Part shown: positions 12,551 to 24,589 of the stretch, piece after piece | How the letters are laid out: every line of letters starts with the position of its first letter | How positions within the stretch are numbered: position 1 is the stretch's first letter | Assembly: GCF_964275005.1 (NCBI RefSeq) | Contig: NC_092697.1 | Span: 11,649,227-11,713,226, forward strand | Direction: 5' to 3' | Source: Diadema setosum | Lineage: Eukaryota > Echinodermata > Echinoidea > Diadematoida > Diadematidae | DNA: 64,000 bases | Program-made: the position numbers and the translations under genes | The notes under the pieces: generated by a model | Told to the model about the DNA's origin: nothing | Database searches by the model: none | Seen by the model: the letters and a program-made list of their open reading frames with translations, nothing else

Positions 12551-12580
12551 CTGACGAAGACGTGAGGTCCAAAGCTTCTA
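12551..12580 (+). other. Hammerhead-ribozyme-core-like sequence, decayed
   Basis: ctgacga (12551-12557) fits the CUGANGA half of a hammerhead core. It is followed by a small stem-loop (GAC 12559-12561 with GTC 12567-12569) and then CAAA where GAAA would be required. Penelope-like elements and retrozymes carry such ribozymes. The changed base and the undetermined outer stems mean this is at best a decayed copy. Confidence 0.2.
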
Positions 12581-12596
12581 CCAACAGCCGGCATCG

Positions 12597-12718
12597 TGCG
12601 ACATTTACTGTCTTCATTGTCTCAATTATATATGTGATAAAAACTTAAAATTTCGTATAAGGTTTTTATCCACCTCCCTGCATATATAATTGAGATAATG
12701 AAGGCAGTAGATGTCGCA
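12597..12718. repeat. Imperfect inverted repeat, about 38-bp arms with an inner stem
   Basis: The arms 12597-12634 and 12681-12718 are reverse complements with a few mismatches. An inner stem pairs gataaaaac (12636) with gtttttatc (12662). The (TA)n array at about 12727-12792 follows closely. No coding sequence is involved. Confidence 0.7.
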
Positions 12719-12737
12719 TATGTATATATATTTACAT

Positions 12738-12796
<59 letters not shown>

Positions 12797-12953
12797 ATTC
12801 ACACACATATATATACATATATACATAAATGTATATGTATGTATATATAAAGAAAGAGTCTCAAGTACGCCATGGATCCAACGATTACAAAAAAAATTTA
12901 TTACAAATAAAAAAAAAAAAAAAATAAAAATAAAATAAAATAAAATAAAATTA

Positions 12954-13037
<84 letters not shown>

Positions 13038-14007
13038 TGTGATATGCTGTGATATTGGTAGCACCCCTTTAATTAAAATTGCCCTTCTTCAGCATGTTCA
13101 GAATCTATAATGACAAGTTAGACAACAGCAACATAAGCAAAATCAACCTTGCTGTCAATATATTTAACTCTCCTTGCACCGCCATACCATGTTCTGGTTA
13201 AGTTCATTGCTGTCACTATATAATAATTCATATGCGCTTTATAAGGACTCGCGTCTTTGTTCTTTAGCAGAATATCATAGTTGTAATTTTTTCAGCGTTG
13301 AAACATTTTAGATGCAAAGGTGATTCCTCCAAGAAGCTGTGAATGGCCCAGTATTTGAATATTTTCAAAGAGAGAAAAAACTTTTCGTTTTCCGGAAACA
13401 CGAGTCTCATGGAAGTTACTACTATACAAATAAATAAATAAATAAATAAGTATATAAAAGAATGACTGAATGAATGAATGAATGAATAAATAAATAAATA
13501 AATAGATAAACAAATAAACACAATGACTGAGAAAATCATCGATTTTTCAAAGCATAGAATGTTCAATTTAAAGTCCACTATCTCAGATGTAATAGGTGGC
13601 TTGTAAACCGAATCAAACAATCAAACAAGCAGCAGAATGCATGTTTTATTCGATCGTAAAAGATGACTGCGTGCATGGCCAACTGGCAACGTGGACGAGA
13701 CAAGAGACCCAGGGGTCTCGCGCTCACCTGGGTATCATAAGTTCATCTTCCACACAAAGTCATTCTTCTTCGCTATATTACCCAAGAAAAACAAAGCAAA
13801 ATTGGGGAACATTGGAGGACCTCCAGGAGGGAATAATATCTATGTGTATATTCTATTACACTGGCAATGATACCTGCCAAATTTGTAGAAAAAATGACCA
13901 TGCGTTTTCAAAACAAAAACAAAAACAACAACAACAACAACAACAAGGAAAGACCAAAGCTGTGAAACTGTCCCTAAATCTGGTTCCGGCCTCAAGCGAA
14001 CTCCCCT
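12719..14007. other. Gene-free stretch, (TA)n and AATA/TGAA arrays
   Basis: (TA)n arrays lie at about 12740-12793 and 12960-13034 with an A-rich block between them (about 12889-12955). A mixed TAAA/TGAA array lies at about 13427-13516 and a short (CAA)n near 13925-13946. No gene is recognised. Confidence 0.7.
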
Positions 14008-14290
14008 GAATGATGATGATGATGATGATGATGATGGTGCTAATGATGATGGTGACGATGATGATGATGATGATGATGATGGTGCTAATGATGATGGTGA
14101 CGATGATGATGATGATGGTGATGATGATGATGATGATGATGATGGTGATGGTGTTGATGATGATGGTGATGATGATGGTGATAGGGATGATGATGATGGT
14201 GGTGGTGATGGTGATGGTGACGATGATGATGATGGTGATGATGGTGACGATGCTGATGATGATCATGATGATTATAAAGACGACGGTGAT
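14008..14290 (+). repeat. Imperfect (GAT)n trinucleotide array
   Basis: Nearly 280 bases of GAT/GGT units with drift. The apparent methionine-rich and histidine-rich proteins on the two strands are translations of this array. Confidence 0.9.
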
Positions 14291-14299
14291 GATAACGAT

Positions 14300-15385
14300 T
14301 CACAGCATTTTTATGGCGCCATATCTATTTAAAACATTCAGAGGCGCAGACTCCTCCAAGACAGTTAGCAATATTGAATGCCTATAATGAAAAACGTGAG
14401 TCATAAATTGGTCCGCCATTAACAAACTTGAGAGTATTTTCACCAATGTACAATGCGGTACCATAACTCGTTTTAAAGAAGACGAATAAACAGAATCTTT
14501 AATATGGGGGGTTCTGGGCCCCCTGCATTACCTAAACGGGACGTGGTCCGGATTTATGTACACAGTATATTTTGTTTTACGTAGGGTAAATTCCTGCCAA
14601 GTTTGGTGAAAATATTCAAGGTGAAGATGAAAATGTTAATATTGGGTCTCAACTTGGTTATCCATACCCCCGGTCTCCAGGAAAAAAAAAAGGAGGGGGT
14701 ATGGTGCCCATTTGATCAAATTGAGATCCTATTACCATAGCGATCGATCGATGCTGTTTGTAACTTTCAAGCTTGGTGAAAATTCGTCATGAGGTTTTCA
14801 ACAGCTGTAGGCAGCTGAATAAATGTGAAAAGTTTACGCACGACGGACGATCAATGATCGAAACACCTCAGTTTGAGTCTTTGGCTCTGGTAAACTAGAG
14901 AGCAAAACAAAAATAAAGTCAAAGCATACCATTTTGTTAATTTGTTGCTCCTGAATTACAGGATCCTGTAAAAAACAAATTGTGGGGGTGAGGTTGAAAA
15001 TGAAGGCTGCTTGATGTTTCATCACATAAGCATACACCACTTGGTTCCTCTTTGGAGAACTTTTTTTTTCACCCTCGCTGCAGTTTAGCAGTTGTATAAG
15101 AACAAGTCATTGTATATTGTTGGTATTCGGTCGTTAGACTGTAAGAGAAATGGTGAGGTTGGCAATTGCCAACGTAAATCCTTAAGTCGGGTTTACGTTC
15201 GCCACTTTCTAAGCCTAATGCGAAGATTAGCAAGCTGATAAGAGACCCCTTTGCAAAAAGAACCTGGAAAAAAGTACGAAAGAACATAATTATGCAAGTG
15301 GGAGATAAAGCTGGTCGTCCTTTCTTTTTTTTTTTTTCAGGTTGAAAGGAAATGAGGATGGTGCTCCCTTGTTGCAATAAATAAA
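14300..15385. other. Gene-free stretch
   Basis: No coding region with splice signals or a recognisable domain is seen. The sequence is AT-rich and apparently unique, with short homopolymers only. Confidence 0.55.
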
Positions 15386-15561
15386 TAGAAAGATACATAG
15401 ATAAATAAATAAATAAATATGCAAATAAATAAATTAATTGATAAATATATAAGTAAACAGATGAATAAATAAATAAATAAATAGAAAGATACATAGATAA
15501 ATAAATAAATAAATATGCAAATAAATAAATTAATTGATAAATATATAAGTAAACAGATGAA

Positions 15562-15577
<16 letters not shown>
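15386..15577 (+). repeat. Exact 96-bp tandem duplication inside an AATA array
   Basis: The unit 15386-15481 is repeated without visible change at 15482-15577 and then grades into plain (AATA)n to 15604. The two copies share the same interruptions (agatacatag, tgcaaat, attgat, gtaaacagatg), so this is a true duplication of a complex unit. Confidence 0.85.
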
Positions 15578-15604
<27 letters not shown>

Positions 15605-15680
15605 ATTCACTTATCCTGATATAGCTATTTTGTATTGGGAAACTGTCAACGCAGAGAATACAGCATAATGGCATATATGT

Positions 15681-15740
15681 CATGGCGTGTTTGGTTCTCA
15701 GTTTTCAATATATAGAAAACTGAGAACCAAACACGCCATG
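15681..15740. repeat. Perfect 26-bp palindromic hairpin
   Basis: Arms 15681-15706 and 15715-15740 are exact reverse complements around an 8-base loop (aatatata). Pairing resumes outside a small bulge, with taatggcata on the left and tatgccatta on the right. No gene lies nearby for it to terminate, so it is more likely an element end than a terminator. Confidence 0.85.
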
Positions 15741-15750
15741 TATGCCATTA

Positions 15751-18089
15751 GACTAGTAGCTCTACTAGGTATAGGGGTAAAATAGCGAAAAGTTTAAAGG
15801 AAAATACACAACAAGGCTTAGATTACATAATTTTTTATTGTTGGTATGATACAAACAGTCAAACGTTTTCCGTATATTGTCTCTTGATTTATTATTGAAA
15901 ATTGATTAATGTGTGGGGTCTCAGCTATCGCTTTTATCTAAAGCCAATTAGATGTCCATAATCATGTGTGCATCTTTGTGAATGTTTGGGCATGTATCAT
16001 GTGAGTGTGTGTGTGTGTGTGTGCGTGTGTGTGTGTGTGTGTGTGTTTGTATGTGTGTTTGTGATCAGTGTAGCTTTTTCTGAGATTTATGCAGAGTTTT
16101 ATGATACTTTGGAACACACATGGTTTGATTTGTAAAATATATATATTGTATTGTATGTTTAAAAAAAAATGTGATTCAGCGGCACAAGTGAGAAGAATAT
16201 CTGGTTATTGTTGTTCTAACTAGTATTATTGTGAAAAAGAACCTGATAGTGATTGAAATTCAGATAAGAATATCATGAAAAAATAAATGTGGGTGTGTGT
16301 GTGTGTGTGTGAGTGTGAGTGTGTGTGTTTGAGCTGGCTTTATATTGACCTAGACACACATGAACAAAGGGGAAGAATCTAAGAAATACTGACATGTAAG
16401 CAAAGAGAAAGAGATGTAAAAAAGACAGAGTGGGAGAGTGTGAATGAAAACAAGGAGAGAAGATTGGAGCAAGCGCGTCTCCTATAGGCAATGATGCAAG
16501 AAACAGGAAATGAAACCACTGAGAGCAGGGCGAGGTTTCTCTTCCTAATTTCTTCTATTTTTGGCTCTTCGCTATGTAGTGAAAAACACGAGAATATAGC
16601 TAGAAAGTAAATAGGTTGACAGTAAATCCTGAGCGGGGGGGGGGGGGGGAGGTGGGGAGGGAGGGAGAGAGAGAAGAGAGGAGAGCTAGAAACTTTATGG
16701 TCTCCAAAGTGAATTTCCCTGAAAGATGCTTTTTAAGTGAGAGTGGTGTGAATGACATTAGCATATAGGCTATCAAATTTCTTCTTTTTTCCATTGGTTT
16801 ATTGTCCTCAGAAAAGGAATTGTGGCAGAGAAGGAGAGAGGGCTGATTGTAAAAGCTGTCAAATTAAACGAGAAAAAAAAAAGTGGAACGAAGGAAAGCG
16901 AGTGGAATATGAACGCAAGTTGACCAAGAAATAATCTACATGGAGACCACAGGGCTATTATCTGTCACAAACTTTGTTAGTTTCGTCAGCCTGAGTCGGT
17001 TTTCTTTTTCGCTGAAGTCAATAATGATGGAATTACAAAAAAAAAAATAAAAAATAATAATAATAATGTTATAATCAATCATAAATAGCATCCAGCCTGC
17101 ACAGTGGAAGGTTTGGTTTATGTTTTCTTCATCATGTTGTGACTGACATGTTCCTTCAATGTATTACATCAACGCAGTGTAGGTTCAATGACAGACAATT
17201 TGTCGCTTACAGATGGTCTTACAAAATACAACAAGTAAATCCAGTTTTCTCCCCCTTGACGATTTACGCAGGTGAACAACTTCCTCTAAATAAGTTACCC
17301 GCATTCTTAAGTGCCAGTGCATCTTCCTTTGTCACAACAGGGAAGGGTTTCTTGTTACTATGGCAACTGCATGAACATTAGTGGTATTCTCCGTCGAAAA
17401 TATATATACCCCCACTTTTCGATGGTACAGAGCTGGCCTTGTTGATCACTAACCTTATTTGTCGAGTGTATATACGACAATCTCGCGATCTTGTCCAGTT
17501 AACCTCGCCATTTGCCATTATCAAGAAAATCCCTTGCTAGCTACAATATTAAATTATCGGAAAGGTTACTCTTTGCTTGAAATGCATGTTATGGGACACT
17601 CTCCACTGGCAGGGATCTTTTTTTTTTTTTAAAGAAAATACTCTCAGGTTCACCTATTTCTATTCTGGATGTCTACAATGATTTGAAGGATGAATTCTCT
17701 CAAAAAGCTGAAGTGCATAATTGCAAGAAATGCCCTCTATAGTGCAAGCTGCAAGTTGCGCCTTTCGCCAACGAAATTATATCTGAACACGCGCCGCGAT
17801 CTATAAATGTTTTTAAATCATGACCATGAGTGTTGTCCTGCCGGGGAAAGTAAAATGATCACCAAGCTTAGTCAAACAAACAGTGTGAAGGGGAGGGAAC
17901 CTTGTCTTCCTGGTCCTGCGAATATCTATACACCACGTACATCTTGACGATGACATCTCCCAACATTCCAAAAACTTCATTCGCGATCAAAGAGCAATTC
18001 GACACCATGCATGTGCGAGTCGGCGCTAAATTATTATTATTATTACTTTTTTTTTTGGTAAATAGAATGAACTCAGGCAAATAAAATGG
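15751..18089. other. Gene-free stretch with small GT arrays
   Basis: (GT)n arrays at about 16003-16046 and 16292-16327, a G run near 16635-16649 and T/A homopolymers. No coding exon is recognised. Confidence 0.6.
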
Positions 18090-18779
18090 AAGATGTTTCA
18101 TCACAAGGAGGTCTAAGAGAAGGAGACAATGGAATGTTAGAATGTGTTGTTACAAAATAAACTTTGGAATAATCTCTCCAATTATTAAATGTTAAATTCA
18201 ATGTTCTTCCTTGTTCTTTTTCAAACAAAAGCTCAGATCAATGCTACTCATGATTATGAGTTGCCTTGCCAGAGTGCAGTGACGTATTAACCATATTGCC
18301 AGATTTACTTGAAGGATGCAATAGAAAGTTAAAATGTGACGATATTGCGAAACAAATTTTGGAATAATCTCCCCGAAGATTGAATTTTAAATTAAATGCC
18401 CTCATCGTTTTGCTACCGTAGTCTCTTTATACCCATTCTCATAACTTGGGTTCTTTACGAATATGATGGTATAAAAATATGCTTGTAATAGTGCACACAC
18501 TTTTTTTCAGTTAGAAGGGAGGATGAAACTGTTAATTGGTCACTCATTAGTTTGTTTGCTTGTTTGTTTCTTTGTTTTATTCTCCTTCCCCATCTCGGAA
18601 TATCGCTCTTGAACAAGATCTGATTTGCATATGGTAACTTAATGTTCTGCCTTTTTTTTTTTCTTTTTTACAATTCCTCTACATTGTTCAGTGATTGTGT
18701 TATTCTAATCGAGTTAATTGTTGTAAATAGTGTGATTCTTTATAATTTTTCAATAAACATAAATCTATAAAAAAAAAAT
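18090..18779 (+). mobile_element. Decayed LINE 3' end with poly(A) signal
   Basis: Two stretches (near 18160-18190 and 18350-18385) translate to fragments such as NKLWNNLS and NKFWNNLPED. These resemble the 'WN.LP' segment found near the C-terminal end of LINE reverse transcriptase ORFs. Downstream come a T-rich tract, cAATAAAc near 18752 and an A run ending at about 18779, as expected for a retrotransposon 3' end. Stops break every frame, so it is inactive. The LINE clade cannot be decided. Confidence 0.4.
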
Positions 18780-19239
18780 ATGCTTGTATACTTATGTTAG
18801 CTTTACTTCTTTACCTAGTTCTCCTGCTCTTTCTTTTACGTCTGTTGCCCGTGTAACTTGCTATTTTAATGTTCTTACTAGTACGCTCTCAGCTATTATT
18901 CTTTGTCGATCCCATTGCCATTGCGAGACGGATTACGTTGTTATTTCTTTCCTTGAACCCGCACCAGTTACATGCTCTGTGCTCTTTTGTGGTTCCTTCA
19001 TACTTCACATCTTCTTAAGATAGCTTTTTTTGTTTGTTGTAGCTCTCATGTGCAGCCACACTTTCTAACTATAATTCAAATCAAAATGATTCAATTCAAA
19101 ATGATCAGTAAGTAATCAGTAAGACCTATACACCGAACGCTGCCGTTGTTATTCTCCGGTATTGCCGGATATATACGCAGTCATTCAACATCTGAGTAAG
19201 ATAGGCATCCTTGGTGATGTTTGTCATTACGGAGGTGCG

Positions 19240-19617
19240 TTTATCCGAAATTGACATAAGTTTCGTTATTCCGAAGGTTCAATAATCCTAAAATGAAATA
19301 ATGTTAACGTTAATCCGAAAACTAAAATAAAAAAAAAAAAAATGAAAAAAAAAAGGTGGACATTAATGAATCCTCGGAATTACGAACCTTATTAACTATG
19401 AATCTTACTTTGTTTCTGGATTAACAAACCTTCGGAATAAGAAACATTTTTTTCAATTTTTCGGATTAATGAACCTTCGGAATAACGAAACTCATTTCAT
19501 TTCCGGACTAACGAATGTTCGGAATACCGAACCTTTCTCATTTTTGGATAAACGAACCTTTCGAATAACGAACCTTATTTCATTTTCTGATTAACAAACC
19601 TTCGGAATTACGAGCTG
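19240..19617 (+). repeat. Diverged tandem repeat built on a ttcggaataacgaacctt unit
   Basis: Variants of cggattaacgaaccttcgga and ggaataacgaaccttattt alternate about every 30-45 bases over roughly 380 bases, with an A-rich interruption near 19327-19352. The unit mixes the two short motifs ttcgga(a/t)ta and acgaacctt. It looks like an old minisatellite with no coding role. Confidence 0.75.
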
Positions 19618-20570
19618 TAACCGGCCTCTCAGTATACGTGCATTAAATTCAAAACGTCGCGCAGGAACCAAACCCCGTTTAAATGTCCACCGAGTAATCC
19701 ACCACGTTGCTAGTTTCAACATCATTAAGAGAGTTCTCTTGAGAGCATTATTCATCTAACAAAGTTATAGTAAACATGACGAAGCCTAGCTGTGATATTA
19801 AACGATTATGACAAAAACAGTCAATTTGTCCAATACACTATAATCTGCCCACCGGTATGGAAATGAGATGTTGAATCAATATTGTAAATAGGTATTGCTT
19901 TAGCATGTTTGGTATGAATATACTGCTGGGAACTGGAGAGTATGCTAGCTGTCAAGGCTCAGCTGATGTGACATTTGCAGCAGAATGTTAATATCACCGA
20001 AGTAAGTGGGTGTCTATTCTGAGAGCATTTTAAAGCATAATCACGACATACGACTTATGGCATAAAACAAACACATTCTTTTTTTGTTTTTGTTTAGATC
20101 CACAAGCTTCTCGCCATAATCTACTAATAACACCATGTTGTTGGTTTAAACCACGTACACGCTTGTTAAGTTACAGTTGTAGGAAATTCTTTATAAAGAC
20201 ATTTTGCACTTCAATACTCCACTTTTCCTTTGATCGGGAAACATGTCACTTAACATATTTACGAAGGCTATCTATGATAAGACTGACAGGCAACTAACAT
20301 TACCTATATTCTATAACCATTATTTGACAAATGCGTAACTGACACCTCAGTTTTCAAAGATTTCAATAATCTTACGAGATCTATAAGCGTGTTTAAATAG
20401 GGGCATTGACATTCTAAAATATCAACTTTAACGTGCTCTGATATCGATGTAAATTTCACACAAATACAAAGAAGAAAGGAGGTCAATTACTTGTGTTGAA
20501 AAATGTTAAGTTCCAAGTCTTGTCCATTTTTTCTCTAAAGTGATTTCACTCATTGAACTATATGAAATGA
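19618..20570. other. Gene-free stretch
   Basis: Apparently unique AT-rich sequence. No exon, RNA gene or clear repeat was recognised. Confidence 0.55.
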
Positions 20571-20827
20571 TATATGAAGGGTTTGTTTGCAAAAACCGAT
20601 AAGTCCATATTTGTCAAATGGAGATATTTGCCATTAAAGGTCTAGAAAAATAAAGAGAATAATAAGAAAATTTGTGCTTCTTTTGACCATAACTTCAAAA
20701 ATAAACCTTTATGTGTAGTGACCAATATATCATTTGAAAGGTATTATTTTGTACTTTATGACAGAGACCGTACTTCAAAATCTTCAAAAATGGACTTATC
20801 GGTTTTTGCAAACAAAGTCTTCATATA
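20571..20827. mobile_element. MITE family C, copy 1
   Basis: A 257-bp element whose ends are inverted repeats: the left end holds gcaaaaaccgataagtccat and the right end its exact complement. The outer TATATGAAG/CTTCATATA bases also pair. The middle is A/T-rich and non-coding, and the frame read across it only follows the element. A second copy lies at 53679-53925 in the same orientation with about 90% similarity. Confidence 0.85.
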
Positions 20828-22096
20828 TACTCAAATGCAAAGACGCCTACCCCATAACGTGGGCGTATTGGTCAAATCTAAATTTGTTTCATTGATGCGT
20901 GAGCATGTTGAAAACCAAGCGAGACTCATTTTTGAAGGTTGAATAGGAATAAAACTATTGAAAATGAATATCCCGAGTTATTGAAAACAGCTATATAATT
21001 ATTTTCTCCCGATTTGACATTTCATGGAGTTTGGGCCCCTTCCTTAATCGTAATAGACTTTGATAGGCCACTATCTGTTCTGTTATCATAAATACAGCAG
21101 CGTTTTCTCAAACTCAAAATATGCACACATATATAAGTATGTCAATAAAACGTGTCAAAGGAAACCTGCCGTATTAGCCAAAAGAGCAAAATGTAATTAG
21201 CTTTCATTTTTTTAGGAATCACGATTTACATTCCAAAGATTTCTTTAGCGGCAATGCCTTGAAAAATGGGTAGGGGGGGGGGGGGGGGCAGCGGGAGACC
21301 AACAACCGCAATTGATGAAAAAATGTTTGCTAAATCACTTTTGGCTGGATTAAAATTCATGTTTCCCAATTTCGTTTGGGGAAATATTTACCATCACGAC
21401 CCATCATTTCTTTACTAAATGTAGGGGCCTATACTTAAAATGTTTAAGAACGATTTTTCTTTTCTTTTCGGTAATTAACTGCATTTTAAGTCATTACGAT
21501 AGGCTAGCAATGATAATCTGATCATGGAGCATTCGCAAACTGTAAGTTCAATACAGATCGGTGGTAAAAATATGAGCAATAACATCATATTACACAAGAT
21601 AATTATAACGTATCATCAATAACGAACAATAACTATTGCACTGTCAAAAGGAGCATCCAGCTTCGTTCTTTCCTTTTGTTAATTTCTGCCCATATAAACA
21701 CGTATGTCTACGTATTGTAGTGTAATCCAGTTGGTTTCCAGTGGAAGATGTGATCACCAGAGGTTGTATCAGGCTGTAAATCGGAGAAATCAGAGTCTCT
21801 TGTGCGGCAATATCTAAATGACACTTAGGTGAAATTACCTAATTAGTTGTTCGGATAGGTAATCAGCTATGTATTTAAAATGGTACTTTGTGTTCGTCCG
21901 CGTGCCCGGTCCTTAAATTATGCTAAAATGAGAAAGAGTATAAATATAGATTTGTAGGTCTGCACCATGAATACATGACATGAGGGTGGCCACATGGTAA
22001 TGAAACATGCGACTGAACACGTGAAAGCCTATTACCTATAAACACAGCCCTAAACATTGTTGGAACTAATTGCTAACGAACGGAACAAACGGAGAC
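20828..22096. other. Gene-free stretch
   Basis: No gene or repeat family is recognised apart from a G run near 21274-21287. Confidence 0.55.
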
Positions 22097-22390
22097 TTAA
22101 AGGGATGGTGCACTAAGTCTTTTGGTTGAGATGGATTTCAAGTTTCCAACGTTCTTTTTATGATGAATTATTGAGACAATGAGAAACATCTTGATAGGAA
22201 AAACCAAAGAGGATACTTTCTAAGAGGAATTCAAAGTTTATCTGATGAAAAAGGGTTTTGAAATGGCTGAGATATCCAAACAAAGCGATTCTGAAAAAAA
22301 GGTGGGACCCATCTTTTATTAGGATTGCTTTTTTCTTTTACTTTGTTTTTGGATATCTCAACCATTGCGAAAAGAGAAAATATGATGAGG
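22097..22390 (+). mobile_element. MITE family A, copy 1 (truncated)
   Basis: Starts ttaaagggatggtgcac and follows the family A consensus through ttttgaaatggctgagatat, then diverges after about 22385, losing its right terminus. It shares the internal near-palindrome around ggtgggaccca with copies at 27492-27880 and 53247-53639. Confidence 0.8.
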
Positions 22391-23715
22391 CCTGCGTAAA
22401 AGCAAGCTTGTTCAGCCACAGGTCCCGTGATAAATCAGATTAGGGGAAGTATGAAATCAAGATATTTTTTAGACCATACTTTAACTGGGAGAATCAATTA
22501 AAACAAACAAAAAGTCCGATCAAAGCGTTACTTAATAGATTGTAGAGATTGAAGTGGGTATGAAGGTATAGATAAAGGTGTAACAGTATAGCATAATATA
22601 ATACATAAGTATTATGTACATATATATCTATCTACCTATGGGTTGCACAGTAGGTAATTGTTGCACGTACCGTCCGTAACACGCAGACATCAAGTGAAGT
22701 CGTATAAAATCTTTATTCCATGAAAACCAACGCCTATATGCCGAAGCCTGAAATGAAGCATGTACACCTACGCTGTGTTACATAATCATTAAGATTATTG
22801 TTTGCTTCTTTGTACACCATCGTGAAAGGATGGCCTGTATTGTTTGGAAAAACAGGCAGAAATGAATTAATGACAATCTTCTCCAGAAATCCCAGTAAAT
22901 TTTGCACAAGTTTGCCAACAGCTGCTGTTCAGCAAATCTTACGAATCCTACACTGTGGAAATAGCCATTGCCAGTGTTAATTTCACCGGATCACTCCTCA
23001 TAAAATGCCTATAGAATGATGGATAGAGAGGCTTTCAGCTCTTCGTTTCTGACCCAGTTTTGTTACTAGTATTTATGCTACGGTCACGTTGGTGGCGCTC
23101 TTTTCCGAGCCACAACCAGAATGTCAGGCGGCGAATACAACCGTAATCACGTCAGTTTATGCTACTATTATGTACGTGTCTTGCTCAAGAAAAGAAGAAG
23201 AATTCAGATGAGTTATTTCCACATCAGGCATTAAAACAAAGACAACATTAGAAGAAGAAGGAGGAGGAGAAGAAGAAGAAGAAGGAGAAGGAGAAGGAGA
23301 AGAAGTAGTAGTAAATGTAGAAGTAGTAGTAGAAGAAGAAAACAAAATCAGAAAAAAAGGCAAAAAAAAAAAAAAAAAACCCACTGGAAAGAACACACGG
23401 TGACACACTGTGAATACATTTCAGATAGATTGTATTCACACTCTGTTACCGTGAAATCAACCATGCATGCAACCAACAAACCAACCAACCATCAAACCAG
23501 CAAAAAAAAAAAAAAAAAACAAACAAACAAACAAACAAACAAACAAACAAACAAATAAACAAGCGAACAAAAGTAACATGCAATCAAATAATTAAGCAAA
23601 TCTAGAGGCATGCAATTTTTGCAGGGTTGCCTGATCAGTAAAGGAGATATTTCGCAGTACCCTGCTCGGCCTGCAAATATGTAACCTTTTAATAGTAGAA
23701 TGTGAACACGCTTGA

Positions 23716-23758
<43 letters not shown>

Positions 23759-23855
23759 GGGGGGGGGGATGAACATTCATCATCTTATTTCACTTACATT
23801 TTTAAGGTTTTCGAATGGCTTCCGTTATAATTGTCGATTATATTGCAGGCATGTC
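22391..23855. other. Gene-free stretch with (GAA)n and homopolymers
   Basis: A (GAA/GGA)n tract lies at about 23250-23340, (CAAA)n at about 23519-23556 and a T run of nearly 40 bases at about 23718-23756 followed by a G run. No gene is visible. Confidence 0.65.
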
Positions 23856-23856
23856 T

Positions 23857-24363
23857 TTACCTCCGCCAATAACGGCCGACGGAGGTTTTTCAGCTTCGTA
23901 TGTTTGTCTGTCTGTCTGTGTATAAGATAACTCAAGAACAGATGAACGTATTTTTTACCAAACTTGAAGAGTGTGTTCATAATGAAATAAGAAAAAAAAA
24001 ATGATAATTTGGTGGTCATGAGGTCAAAGATCAAATGTCATGGGGTCATGAAGGACATAAAGTAAGCTTAATCTCTCAACAACTCAAGAACGGATGATCG
24101 AATTTTCACCGAACCTGCAGACTGTGTCCATAATGCAGTAAGAATGAAATAATTAATTTTTGGGTCATCAGATCAAAGGTCAGTGATCATTAATGGTTGA
24201 TAAAAGGCATAAAACAAACTTAATCTCCTATAGTAACTCAACAATGGATGATCATATTTTCACCTAGGATTGTTTACATGTCAGTATTCCTCTGTTTTTG
24301 TGTTGATGATATTGCATGCCCATAGAAAACGGCAATATTTCGATCACGGCTCCTTGGCGGAAG
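23857..24363 (+). mobile_element. Repeat family E, copy 1 (cggaggt ends, ggtca-rich body)
   Basis: It begins with tacctccgccaataacggcc and ends near ccttggcggaagt, with (TGTC)n and several 'aggtcaaagg' phrases between. The layout matches the larger family E copy at 32894-34048 and the partial copy ending near 55920. It is non-coding. Confidence 0.6.
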
Positions 24364-24465
24364 TCTCGTGCAGTCTCTTGGAGTGCTCCCCTAGTTTCAC
24401 AATGGTAGAGGCAAAACTCGCAAACCTTGTCTGATACCCCTTTCCCGCTGCCCGTCTCGGTGAAC

Positions 24466-24509
24466 CACCGAGAGGTTCCCCGGTGAATTCACCGGGGAAC
24501 CTCTCGGTG
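24466..24509. repeat. Perfect 44-bp palindrome
   Basis: The half-site caccgagaggttccccggtg plus aa meets its exact complement at a central gaattc. It lies just inside the left end of the 24430-25497 element and repeats the caccgag/ctcggtg words found at the other end. A role as a transposase-binding or cruciform site is inferred. Confidence 0.9.
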
Positions 24510-24589
24510 AAAGTTTGAGTGCCGTCGTTTCACACTGCTCTCGGTGAAACTTTCCCCTAGACGGGTTTTCTGCTCGCAACGTGGGTGAT

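Noticed and set aside
14010..14387. Methionine-rich protein (and histidine-rich minus-strand protein)
   Set aside because: Direct translation of the imperfect (GAT)n array.
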